A stretch of 64,000 nucleotides of DNA, from contig JAOQAK010000091.1 in the NCBI GenBank assembly GCA_025963635.1, positions 51,769 through 115,768 of the forward strand, in the 5' to 3' direction. The DNA comes from Ferruginibacter sp. (lineage in GTDB: Bacteria > Bacteroidota > Bacteroidia > Chitinophagales > Chitinophagaceae). Shown here piece by piece: positions 1 to 8,341 of the stretch (positions are counted from its first letter, which is position 1; every line of letters begins with the position of its first letter). A program made the translations under genes and the position numbers. The notes under the pieces were generated by a model, which worked only from the letters and a program-made list of their open reading frames with translations, did no database searches and was not told the origin of the DNA.

Positions 1-624
1 AATTTTACAGTGGATGCCAATGTAGCTTCAGCAAACGCCACCCGCTTTAGAATAGTTTTCAAAAGATTAACGGTTTTACCCATTGCATTTACGGCTGTAA
101 AAGCCTACCCTGTCAATGAAACCATACAGGTTGATTGGTTGGTGCAGGATGAGGTCAACACCATAAAATACGAGGTGGAAAAATCTGCGAACGGCTCAGC
201 CTTCAGCCTGGTAAACACCACTGCTGCCAATGCCGCCGGATCCTATTCCTGGATAGATGCGGCGCCGTTTACAGGCGAAAATTTCTATAGGATAAAAAGC
301 ACCGACCGCAATGGCGAAATAAAATACAGCCAGGTAGTATATGTGCTGATGGCTGGGAAGGCAAATCACTTTACCATCCAGCCAAATCCCGTAAAAGGAA
401 ACAGCATTCATCTTCAGTTTGCTAATCAACCGAAAGGCAATTACCAGTTCAACCTGTTTAACAACTCAGGCCAACTGATATGGAGCACCTCGCTGCCCAT
501 TAGCAGTGGTAGTACCTCACAGGTATTGAAGAATAATATCACCTTGCCTGATGGAGTGTACCAATTACAAATTACCGGCCCGGCAAACAGCATTGAGGTA
601 CAAAAAGTAATAATACAACAATAG
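1..624 (+). CDS. 3' end of a T9SS-secreted surface protein (partial)
   Basis: The reading frame is open at the first base of the window, so this is only the C-terminal part (about 207 residues) of a larger protein; the GTG at 10 is not taken as the start. The fragment has a stretch ending in NATRFRIVFK, then a beta-sandwich, fibronectin-like segment (VDWLVQDE, YEVEKSANG, FYRIKSTDRNG). The last ~80 residues look like a type A sorting domain of the type IX secretion system: FTIQPNPVKG, then LFNNSGQLIW, LPDGVYQLQI and a final VQKVIIQQ. Such proteins are exported and anchored or released at the cell surface by T9SS. The catalytic or adhesive part lies outside the window, so the substrate is unknown. 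The next gene follows after 70 bp on the same strand. Confidence 0.85.
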   Translation, partial: NFTVDANVASANATRFRIVFKRLTVLPIAFTAVKAYPVNETIQVDWLVQDEVNTIKYEVEKSANGSAFSLVNTTAANAAGSYSWIDAAPFTGENFYRIKSTDRNGEIKYSQVVYVLMAGKANHFTIQPNPVKGNSIHLQFANQPKGNYQFNLFNNSGQLIWSTSLPISSGSTSQVLKNNITLPDGVYQLQITGPANSIEVQKVIIQQ

Positions 625-694
625 ACAATTCAACATTAATATATCATTAAAATCAATTAACACTACGGCACTTAACACATTAAAAACCAATTAC

Positions 695-2704
695 ATGAAA
701 AATTTTATATTCTGTGGCTTATTTACTGTGCTGTTCCTGGTGAATAAAGTATCGGCTCAAAACATGGCGATCAACACAACCGGTGCTGTACCCGATGGAA
801 GTGCAATGCTTGATATTGCAAGCACCAGCAAAGGCTTTTTGGCCCCACGGATGACTACAACGCAGCAAACTGCTATTGTAAGTCCTGCCACGGGCTTACT
901 GATTTATAACCTTACCGATAACGCTTTTAAGGTAAATACAGGCACGCCTGGTGCACCGGTTTGGACGGCGCTTGGTGCTACCACCAATAACTGGCTGCTT
1001 ACCGGCAACTCCGGAGCTAGTTCATCGGCTAACTTTTTAGGTTCTACGGATAAGGTAAACCTGGCATTTCGTACCAATAATACGCAACGGATGGTAATTG
1101 ACACCTCGGGGAGGGTGGGGATAGGGGCAGCGACTTTTAATGTCACTTATCCTGAGAAATTTTTGGTAGATGCAGGCACCACCACTTCGGTGAATGCTAT
1201 TGTGGGAAAAGGAAATATCAACAGTTACCTGCAATTAAATATTCAGAACAATTCCGCTGGAACAAATTCTTCATCTGACGTGGTTGCAACGGCCAATAAT
1301 GGTGATGAGGCAAATAACTTTGTTGATATGGGTATTAACGGAGGCAATAACATAAGCAATGTAATGGGAACCGCCAACGATGCCTACCTGTACAATATGG
1401 GCCAAAACTTTATCATCGGAACGGGCACCTTTGGCAAATCGCTGATGTTTTTAACAGGTGGAACCGACTCTTCCTATAATGAAAGAATGCGCATAGATGG
1501 ATCCGGTAATGTGGGCATTGGTGTTGGCAACCCGGCTTATAAATTACAGGTAAATGCCACCGCCGATCCGCTGCAGCTGATAGGACTTCAAACTGGTACC
1601 AACACTGATAGTTTATTAACTGTTTCTAACGGAGTAGTAAAAAGATTGAGCCCTTCTGCGCTAACTACTTCTTCTTCCAATGCCTGGGCGCTTGCAGGCA
1701 ACAGCGGCACATCTTATGCAAATCACTTTTTAGGAACCAGTGATAATAAAAGCCTTCGCCTTCGTACCAATAATATACAAAGAATGATCATTGATAGCAG
1801 TTCAGGTTATGTGGGCATAGGGAGTGCAAACTTTGATGCTGCTACACCTGAACAACTGCTGGTTGACGGGGGCACATCAGTTAATAATATCATTAACGCT
1901 GTTGGTAACCAGAACAGCTATGTTCAAATTGGTGTACAAAACAAAAACAGTGGAAATAATGCAAGTTCAGACGTAATTGCTACAAATAATTACACTGCTA
2001 ACGGTACCACTTATCCATACTATGTTGATCTGGGTATTAATAGCAGTGGTTATACGAATGGTGCTTCGAACCTCCTTAACCAACCTCATACAGCCTATAT
2101 CTATTCCGTAAGCCCGCAGGATTTCTATATAGGAAATGGTTCTGCTAATAAGGGCCTCGTTTTTTTTACCTATGGAGGAGCAGTTGTAAATGGTAATAAC
2201 AGTGCCGACGGTACAGAGAGAGTACGAATTACAAGCACCGGAAACATAGGTTTTGGCGATTTTTCTGGAAGCAACCCGGCATATTTAGTAACAGCTAAAG
2301 GCACTATCGCACCTTATGCAAGTAATGGAGCTGGTAGCGGCGATTTAGGATCGTCAACCAATCGCTGGGGAACCGTTTATGCAACAAATGCTCTTAACAC
2401 CTCTTCAGACAGGCGCCTGAAAACAAATATCGCCAATTTAAATTACGGCCTGAAAGAAGTAATGGCCATGCAACCGGTAAGTTATAACTGGAAAACAACG
2501 CCTACCATTGATAAAAAGCTGGGCTTAATTGCACAAGATGTAAGAAAGCTTGTTCCGGAAGTAGTAAAAGGAGATGAAGCAAAGGAAAATCTAAGTATTG
2601 CCTATTCCGATCTGATCCCTGTTTTAATCAACGCAATCAAAGAACAGCAACAACAAATTGATGAATTGAAAAAAACTATAAAGGCATTAGAGAATAAAAA
2701 ATAA
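695..2704 (+). CDS. Tail-fibre-like surface protein with C-terminal S74 intramolecular chaperone
   Basis: 669 residues with an N-terminal signal peptide (cut near VSAQ, residues 1-22). The middle is an internally duplicated stalk: about residues 93-280 (from LTGNSGASSSANFLGS) and 330-525 (from LAGNSGTSYANHFLGT) share RTNN.QRM.ID, a VGIG block, LVD.GT and NSY.Q motifs. The C-terminus (about 565-669) is a peptidase S74/endosialidase-type chaperone, with the Ser571-Asp-Arg-Arg-Leu-Lys576 motif and then GLIAQDVRKLVPEVV and a terminal coiled coil. In the phage family this domain trimerises the fibre and cuts itself off at the Ser/Lys dyad. Here it sits in a chromosomal secreted protein with no phage genes nearby, so a trimeric cell-surface fibre is the likely product. 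Ligand unknown. Confidence 0.8.
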   Translation: MKNFIFCGLFTVLFLVNKVSAQNMAINTTGAVPDGSAMLDIASTSKGFLAPRMTTTQQTAIVSPATGLLIYNLTDNAFKVNTGTPGAPVWTALGATTNNWLLTGNSGASSSANFLGSTDKVNLAFRTNNTQRMVIDTSGRVGIGAATFNVTYPEKFLVDAGTTTSVNAIVGKGNINSYLQLNIQNNSAGTNSSSDVVATANNGDEANNFVDMGINGGNNISNVMGTANDAYLYNMGQNFIIGTGTFGKSLMFLTGGTDSSYNERMRIDGSGNVGIGVGNPAYKLQVNATADPLQLIGLQTGTNTDSLLTVSNGVVKRLSPSALTTSSSNAWALAGNSGTSYANHFLGTSDNKSLRLRTNNIQRMIIDSSSGYVGIGSANFDAATPEQLLVDGGTSVNNIINAVGNQNSYVQIGVQNKNSGNNASSDVIATNNYTANGTTYPYYVDLGINSSGYTNGASNLLNQPHTAYIYSVSPQDFYIGNGSANKGLVFFTYGGAVVNGNNSADGTERVRITSTGNIGFGDFSGSNPAYLVTAKGTIAPYASNGAGSGDLGSSTNRWGTVYATNALNTSSDRRLKTNIANLNYGLKEVMAMQPVSYNWKTTPTIDKKLGLIAQDVRKLVPEVVKGDEAKENLSIAYSDLIPVLINAIKEQQQQIDELKKTIKALENKK

Positions 2705-3097
2705 TAGCCGGCAATCTTTCATAACTACCGGTCTTCGTTCCGCTAACACCTATCCCTCGAGAGGGATAAATGTATTTCTGCAAAATTGGCCCGGAAAATC
2801 GTAAGGACTTTACTGATATGCTTCTCAATAGTACGCAGAAATCCATAACCGCCCGGAAATGTCCTTCAATGTCAAGCGCTCATTCCTGCGCATTGAAAAT
2901 CCTGCCTGGGCCTGAGCGGAAGTTGCACATATTTTTAACGGATGCCACTATGGATCTGCATCAATGCAAACTTATTTCATTGCATCACACCCCATGTCGA
3001 GATAGAGGTTACCCCTGTGAACCAATCATTAATAGATAAAACGCAATGGCCATTGACGATTTTCCATTATTGACCATTCACCATTCACGTAATAAGA
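2705..3097. other. Intergenic stretch, no credible gene
   Basis: 393 bp between two convergent genes. An open frame at 2770-3039 has no recognisable domain or promoter and is not called. The only structure seen is the palindrome TATCCCTCGAGAGGGATA at 2751-2768, which could act as a short hairpin after the S74 protein gene. No T-run follows it, so it is not a convincing intrinsic terminator. Confidence 0.6.
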
Positions 3098-3799
3098 TTA
3101 ATTCTCGTTTTTAATATTCCCCGCCCCACTTGTCTTCATTTCCACATTGGCGCCGCCACGGTAATAAATATTTCCTGCGCCGCTTGCATTCGCCTTCAGC
3201 CTTACACTGGCATGCACCCTGGCCGAACCCGCACCCGTAGCTTTCACAACCGTACTTTCACTTTTCAAATCCGCCGATTTCAGATCACCGCTACCGGAAA
3301 CTTCAGCATTATAATCCTTTGTTCTGCCGCTTAACTCGATATTTCCTGCACCACTGATCTCAGCATTCACCTCAGGGGCATCCACTGAAGCTTTGCACCC
3401 ACCGGCTCCGGAAACATCGAAAGAAATTTTCCGTGTGCTTTTCAACTCATCAATTGCTTTAAGATGGGCCGCGCCGCTGATCTCAAGTGAATTGATTTCA
3501 GGTGCAGTCACAAAAACTTTAAAATGTGCATTATTAAAACCATGCCCGTTTTTAGTTCTGATTTTCAGCACATCGCCACTTACCTTCGTTTCGATATCGT
3601 GAATCACATTATCGTCCGACTCTACCACTACTTCGGTTGCAGGACCGGATTTCAACTCAACTTCAAAAGCCCCTCCTACCGAAATACCTTTAAAATCGCC
3701 CGTATTTCTCTTTTCAGTTACAATATTGCCGCTACCCCTTCTTTGATTGCAGGAAGCAAGCACCATCAATGTAAAAAAGCAAAGTAATAAATGTTTCAT
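3098..3799 (-). CDS. Head-GIN domain (DUF2807) lipoprotein, putative auto-transporter adhesin
   Basis: 233 residues. The N-terminus MKHLLLCFFTLMVLASC is a lipoprotein signal with lipobox LASC, so the mature protein should be anchored through Cys17. The rest is a single right-handed beta-helix-like domain of the head-GIN/DUF2807 family: FKGISVGGAFEVELKSG at the start, then repeats with SGAAHLKA, SGAGGCKA, ISGAGNIELSG, SGSGDLKSA, ATGAGSA, ASGAGNIYY and a closing SGAGNIKN. The recurring S/T-G-A/S-G turns are the hallmark. The family is common in Bacteroidota as single-copy lipoproteins of unknown role. It is transcribed away from guaA and is not in an operon. Confidence 0.85.
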   Translation of the reverse strand: MKHLLLCFFTLMVLASCNQRRGSGNIVTEKRNTGDFKGISVGGAFEVELKSGPATEVVVESDDNVIHDIETKVSGDVLKIRTKNGHGFNNAHFKVFVTAPEINSLEISGAAHLKAIDELKSTRKISFDVSGAGGCKASVDAPEVNAEISGAGNIELSGRTKDYNAEVSGSGDLKSADLKSESTVVKATGAGSARVHASVRLKANASGAGNIYYRGGANVEMKTSGAGNIKNEN

Positions 3800-4030
3800 A
3801 TTGATAATTTTATGTAAAGATTTACAATAAAACGTAGGTTAGCAAATGTTTATAAATAAAGTTGGAAAGCATTTGGGTTTTCCGGGTCAATGATATTCCG
3901 GTAGTAAGCGCCCGATGTAAATTAATGCCGTCGAAAGGCTTTAATCTTTTTATCAGCTCATCAAAAGCAACAGAGGTAAGCCGTGAATATTCACTTTTTT
4001 AGTCCTGGATAAATTGTGATCGGTATTATT

Positions 4031-4038
4031 TACCTTCG
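4031..4038 (+). promoter_or_regulatory. -7 element of the guaA promoter
   Basis: TACCTTCG matches the Bacteroidota -7 consensus TAnnTTTG at seven of eight positions. The ATG at 4046 begins 7 nt after it, so the transcript may start at or within a few bases of the start codon. This also argues against the in-frame upstream ATG at 4016, which lies before the element. Confidence 0.55.
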
Positions 4039-4045
4039 CAGCATC

Positions 4046-5581
4046 ATGACGGAAAAAATTCTCATCCTGGATTTTGGTTCTCAGTATACTCAATTAATTG
4101 CCCGTGCCGTAAGAGAAGCCAGTGTATTTTGCGAAATTATCCCCTTTCATAAAGACATTCCCTATACTCCTGAATTAAAGGGTATCATCCTTTCCGGATC
4201 CCCTTTTTCGGTGAATGAAGAAAATGCGCCACTGGTAAACATCCTGGCTATCTCGGAAAAAGTTCCGGTACTCGGCATTTGCTATGGCGCCCAGTTAACT
4301 GCTAAACTACTGGGCGGCAAAGTGGAAAAAAGTGATAAAAGGGAATATGGCAGGGCCAAACTGGAAAAATTAAAAGAAGATGTTTTACTCAAAGAAGTTT
4401 CGTCCCATTCGCAGGTTTGGATGAGCCATAGTGATACCATTAAAGAACTGCCGGTAGGCTTTGAAATTTTAGGTACCACCGAAAGCATCCCGGTTGCGGC
4501 TTTTAAACGCATCAGCGAAGACAAGCTGCCATTGTACGGCCTCCAGTTTCATCCCGAAGTATATCACTCTTCCGAAGGAAAAAAGATTATAAAAAATTTC
4601 CTCGTAGACATTTGCAAGTGTTCACAGGATTGGACCCCGGCCCATTTTATTAATGATACGGTGGCAGCCCTCAAGGCCAAAATTGGCGATAAAAGGGTGA
4701 TCATGGCATTGAGCGGTGGAGTAGATAGTACTGTAGCGGCCACACTCATCCATAAAGCCTGCGGAGATAACCTCTTCGGCATTTTTGTAGATAACGGCGT
4801 GTTGAGGAAAGGTGAATTTGAACAGGTGTTGAAATCGTATGGCGAGCTCGGTTTGAACGTAAAAGGCATTGATGCTAAAAATCACTTTTACACAAGGCTT
4901 GCCGGCATTACCGATCCGGAAGAAAAAAGAAAGGTGATCGGCAGTGGCTTCATAGATATTTTTGACCAGGAAGCACACCGCATTGAAAATATAGATTTTT
5001 TAGGCCAGGGTACGATATATCCTGATGTAATTGAATCAGCCTCTGTTCACGGACCGAGCGCTACCATTAAGTCGCACCACAATGTTGGCGGGCTGCCCGA
5101 CCTGATGAAATTATCGCTGGTGGAACCCCTTCGCTCATTGTTTAAAGATGAAGTGAGGAAAGTAGGACTGGAACTCGGTATACCACACGACATGCTCTTC
5201 AGGCACCCTTTTCCTGGCCCTGGTTTGGGTATCAGGATTTTAGGAGATGTGACCGAAGAAAAGGTACGGTTATTACAGGAAGCGGATGCGATTTATACCA
5301 ATGGATTAAAAAGAGAAAACCTATACTCCACTGTTTGGCAGGCTGGCACGATTTTGTTACCGATAAAAAGCGTTGGCGTAATGGGCGATGAAAGAACGTA
5401 CGAGTTTACCATTGTACTGAGAGCAGTTACTTCTGTTGATGGGATGACGGCGGACTGGGCGCACCTGCCCTATGAGTTTTTAGCCAATATCTCCAATGAA
5501 ATAATAAATAATGTACGGGGAATCAACCGGGTGGTATACGATATCAGCAGCAAGCCGCCGGCAACGATTGAATGGGAATAA
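4046..5581 (+). CDS. guaA: GMP synthase (glutamine-hydrolysing)
   Basis: 511 residues. Converts XMP, ATP and glutamine to GMP, the last step of guanine nucleotide synthesis. The N-terminal class I glutamine amidotransferase domain (about 1-190) begins EKILILDFGSQYTQLIAR and carries nucleophile Cys79 in GICYGAQ and the His-x-Glu pair in LQFHPEV. The ATP-pyrophosphatase domain follows, with P-loop SGGVDST at residues 223-229. The C-terminal dimerisation domain contains HPFPGPGLGIRILG and ends PPATIEWE. Length and motif order are normal. The start is set at 4046 because family proteins begin here and a -7 element lies just upstream. It is monocistronic: a divergent gene upstream and 250 bp to the next gene. 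Confidence 0.97.
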   Translation: MTEKILILDFGSQYTQLIARAVREASVFCEIIPFHKDIPYTPELKGIILSGSPFSVNEENAPLVNILAISEKVPVLGICYGAQLTAKLLGGKVEKSDKREYGRAKLEKLKEDVLLKEVSSHSQVWMSHSDTIKELPVGFEILGTTESIPVAAFKRISEDKLPLYGLQFHPEVYHSSEGKKIIKNFLVDICKCSQDWTPAHFINDTVAALKAKIGDKRVIMALSGGVDSTVAATLIHKACGDNLFGIFVDNGVLRKGEFEQVLKSYGELGLNVKGIDAKNHFYTRLAGITDPEEKRKVIGSGFIDIFDQEAHRIENIDFLGQGTIYPDVIESASVHGPSATIKSHHNVGGLPDLMKLSLVEPLRSLFKDEVRKVGLELGIPHDMLFRHPFPGPGLGIRILGDVTEEKVRLLQEADAIYTNGLKRENLYSTVWQAGTILLPIKSVGVMGDERTYEFTIVLRAVTSVDGMTADWAHLPYEFLANISNEIINNVRGINRVVYDISSKPPATIEWE

Positions 5582-5831
5582 TGATCTGACGGTGGATGGG
5601 CGATAATAAGACGATTCGGCTATTGAGGCTGATGAATTATTTTTCGTTTGCAGAAGACAAGAACCACACATCAGCAGATGCCAGAGCATCATTGAAAACT
5701 TAACAATAGTCATACACAATACGATAGATCTTTACCACGGGCGTATCAACGGATGGAAAACCAGGCAAAATTGCAACAACAGCTAAATGATCAAAACTTA
5801 CCTTTTAAGTTTTTTTAAGAATCAAAAACAT

Positions 5832-7028
5832 ATGAAGAAATTTTTCTTGCCGGTACTATTTATTTTAACCAGTTTTTTTTCTTTCCATAATGCGCTTGCG
5901 CAAGTAGATTCTGTTCCTGTTGTAAGAACTTATCATATTGGTATTTTCGCTCCATTGTACCTCGATTCGGTATTTAATGACGGAGATAAATTTCGTTACA
6001 AACAAGGGATGCCACGATTTATCATGCCGGGAATTGATTTTGTGAACGGGGTGCAAATAGCCCTTGATTCCGTCAAACTTCCGAACCAGAACGTAAATGC
6101 ATTTATATACGATACCAAATCCTATCTCTCCCCGGTTGATCAACTCATTAAGGCCGGTAAGCTGGATAGCTTGCAGCTAATCATCGGGTCCGTAAAAGAC
6201 ATTGAATACCGGCAACTCGCCGAATTCGCACTCGCTAAAAATATTCCTTTTATTTCAGCAACTTATCCCAATGATGGCGGAGTTACGGGCAACCCTTTCC
6301 TTGTTTTGGTGAATTCTACGTTGAAGGCACATTGCGAAGCTATTTACAGCTACATTTTACAAAACCATGGAACTGACAGGATCTTGCTGATTCGTAAAAA
6401 AGGTGTGCAGGAAGATAAAGTTGCGGGCTATTTTAAAATGATCAATGAACCAGATCGCAAACCTTTGATCAATATCCAAACCATCTACGCAGACAGTTCT
6501 TTTTCATCGGAAACATTAAAAAAACGGCTTGATAGCAACCGGCAATCCGTTATCATTGGCGCCTCGCTGGATGAATATTTCGCAACTAACCTCACTGCGG
6601 CCTGTTACGATCTGCGTCAATCGTACCCGATCATCCTGGTAGGCATGCCCAATTGGGATGCTTTTAAAAGCCTCGCAAAAAAAGACCAGTTCGAGGATTT
6701 TCCCATCTATTTTACCTCCCCCTATTACAATAACAAATGGGATGATTTTAGTAAACTGCTCACTGCCGGCTATGCAAAGAAGTACAAGGGAAAGCCCTCC
6801 GATATGGTTTTCAAAGGCTTTGAGGCAGCTTATCTTTTTACAAAGTTACTTACTACGTATTCCAATGATATGATGAACCATATCAATGATAAGGACTTTA
6901 AAGTTTTCTCCGACTATAACTTCATGCCAGTCTTTTTGAAGAAGGAAAATACCCAACCCGACTATTTTGAAAATAAGCACCTGTATTTTATCAGGCTGTT
7001 TAATGGGAGTACTACGAAGGCGTGGTAA
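5832..7028 (+). CDS. Secreted periplasmic-binding-protein-like (type 1 fold) protein
   Basis: 398 residues from the ATG at 5832; an in-frame ATG at 5787 would put 15 residues before the signal peptide. Residues 1-23 are a signal peptide ending ALAQ. The mature part resembles the type 1 periplasmic ligand-binding fold of amino-acid ABC receptors: IGIFAPLYLDS, then GIDFVNGVQIALDS, LIIGSVKD, a first lobe ending near KNIPFISATYPND, a second lobe with RILLIRKKG and SVIIGASLDEYFATN, and PIILVGMPNWDAF. No permease or ATPase gene is adjacent, so it is not an obvious transporter part; homologues are often fused to LysM domains, but no LysM is seen here. Ligand unknown. Confidence 0.65.
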   Translation: MKKFFLPVLFILTSFFSFHNALAQVDSVPVVRTYHIGIFAPLYLDSVFNDGDKFRYKQGMPRFIMPGIDFVNGVQIALDSVKLPNQNVNAFIYDTKSYLSPVDQLIKAGKLDSLQLIIGSVKDIEYRQLAEFALAKNIPFISATYPNDGGVTGNPFLVLVNSTLKAHCEAIYSYILQNHGTDRILLIRKKGVQEDKVAGYFKMINEPDRKPLINIQTIYADSSFSSETLKKRLDSNRQSVIIGASLDEYFATNLTAACYDLRQSYPIILVGMPNWDAFKSLAKKDQFEDFPIYFTSPYYNNKWDDFSKLLTAGYAKKYKGKPSDMVFKGFEAAYLFTKLLTTYSNDMMNHINDKDFKVFSDYNFMPVFLKKENTQPDYFENKHLYFIRLFNGSTTKAW

Positions 7029-7057
7029 AGCAAACCCAAAGTCCTCCACCCCCCCTG

Positions 7058-7075
7058 CCCCGCTAGCCAGCGGGG
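7058..7075 (+). terminator. GC-rich hairpin after the binding-protein gene
   Basis: CCCCGCT-AGCC-AGCGGGG forms a perfect 7-bp stem 30 bp after the stop codon. The following bases (GTTCTTAT) are only weakly T-rich, so this is a plausible but not strong intrinsic terminator. Confidence 0.45.
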
Positions 7076-7220
7076 GTTCTTATACCCTGCTATTTTAATT
7101 GCTTTTCTTTTCCGGGTTCATTTATAAAACCTTTCGTCATTCTCTCTATTGAACCTACGTGTTTAACAATTTACTGTTGAACAATAACGGCAGTTTGTTG
7201 TAATTATTTCCGGCTGACGA

Positions 7221-7281
7221 TCAACCTTCAACTTTTAACCTTCAACCTTCAACCATCAACTTCACCATCAACCTTCAACCT
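7221..7281. repeat. CAACCTT word array upstream of the exonuclease gene
   Basis: Degenerate 7-bp words (CAACCTT, CAACTTT, CAACCAT) repeat for about 60 bp and end just before the ATG at 7289. No inverted partner is visible on the other side. Words of the same family recur at 11656-11714, 14388-14460 and 26905-26936. Confidence 0.75.
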
Positions 7282-7288
7282 CCTCGCA

Positions 7289-8341
7289 ATGCCATTGATA
7301 GAATTTTCTGATAAAGGCTTATACTGCAGGCAGGGAGATTTTTACATCGATCCCTGGAAACCGGTTGATAAGGCAGTGATCACCCATGCCCATAGTGATC
7401 ATGCCCGTTGGGGAAGCAGGCATTACCTGTGTCATCATCTTACCAAACCTTTACTGCAATTGCGGCTGGGTGATAATCCTTATGAGTCGGTGGATTGGAA
7501 AGAACCCGTTTTTATGAATGGGGTAAAAGTAACGCTTCATCCTTCGGGCCATATCATTGGCGCTGCACAGGTAAGAGTGGAATACGCGGGCGAGGTATGG
7601 GTTGCCAGCGGTGATTACAAAACAGAAGATGACGGGATCAGTGGGGCATTTGAACCTGTGGAATGCAACACCTTCATTTCTGAATCAACCTTTGGATTAC
7701 CCATTTACAAATGGAAAAAACAGCCGGATATATTTGATGATATCAAGAACTGGGTGGCTAAAAATAAAGAAGATAAAAAAACGAGTGTGCTGATCGCCTA
7801 TAGTTTGGGAAAGGCACAACGCGTATTGAAACCCCTGGCAGAAACAGGATTGCCCATCTTTGCGCATGGAGCAGTTTACAATGTACACCAGGCACTTGTA
7901 AACAGTGGCTGGAAATTGCCCGAACTACGCAGGGTATTTCCAGATACGCCAAAGGAGGAATTAGCGGGAAATATTGTAATCGCACCACCAAGTGCAGACA
8001 GCTCTCCGTGGATGAAAAAATTTTATCCCTACAGCGTGGGCGTATGCAGCGGCTGGATGCAGGTAAGGGGCAATGCAAGAAGAAGGAATACAGATGCGGG
8101 TTTTGCATTAAGCGATCATGCAGACTGGGAGGGTTTGTTGCAGGCAGTAAAAGCAACCGGCGCACAAAAGGTTTTTGTCACACACGGATTTCAGTCGGCC
8201 TTTAGCCGCTTCCTCAATGAACAGGGTATTGAATCAGGTGAGGTAAAAACAGAATATGGCGGTGAAGAAGAAGAGTCCAAAACTGAAGAGGTGGATGTGG
8301 CAGCAATTGATTCCTCACCAGTAAACGGCGAATTGCTATGA
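7289..8341 (+). CDS. Ligase-associated DNA exonuclease (metallo-beta-lactamase fold)
   Basis: 350 residues. Member of the MBL/beta-CASP nuclease group found next to ATP-dependent DNA ligase and Lhr helicase. Metal-binding motifs are visible: THAHSDHARWG near residue 33 (HxHxDH), HPSGHIIGAAQV near residue 85, ASGDYK, and a late ALSDHADW and VTHGF. The C-terminal ~25 residues are acidic (GGEEEESKTEEVD) and probably disordered. The stop overlaps the ligase start in an ATGA (8338-8341), which implies translational coupling. Family members are assigned to DNA end processing in a LigC/LigD-like repair module; the precise substrate is inferred from this association, not shown by the sequence. Confidence 0.9.
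   Translation: MPLIEFSDKGLYCRQGDFYIDPWKPVDKAVITHAHSDHARWGSRHYLCHHLTKPLLQLRLGDNPYESVDWKEPVFMNGVKVTLHPSGHIIGAAQVRVEYAGEVWVASGDYKTEDDGISGAFEPVECNTFISESTFGLPIYKWKKQPDIFDDIKNWVAKNKEDKKTSVLIAYSLGKAQRVLKPLAETGLPIFAHGAVYNVHQALVNSGWKLPELRRVFPDTPKEELAGNIVIAPPSADSSPWMKKFYPYSVGVCSGWMQVRGNARRRNTDAGFALSDHADWEGLLQAVKATGAQKVFVTHGFQSAFSRFLNEQGIESGEVKTEYGGEEEESKTEEVDVAAIDSSPVNGELL

Noticed and set aside
695..2704. Prophage indicated by tail-fibre-like protein
   Set aside because: No capsid, portal, terminase, lysin or integrase gene lies nearby; the domain is common in secreted Bacteroidota proteins.
2770..3039. 89-codon open frame downstream of the S74 protein gene
   Set aside because: No domain, no promoter element and a composition unlike neighbouring proteins; probably chance.
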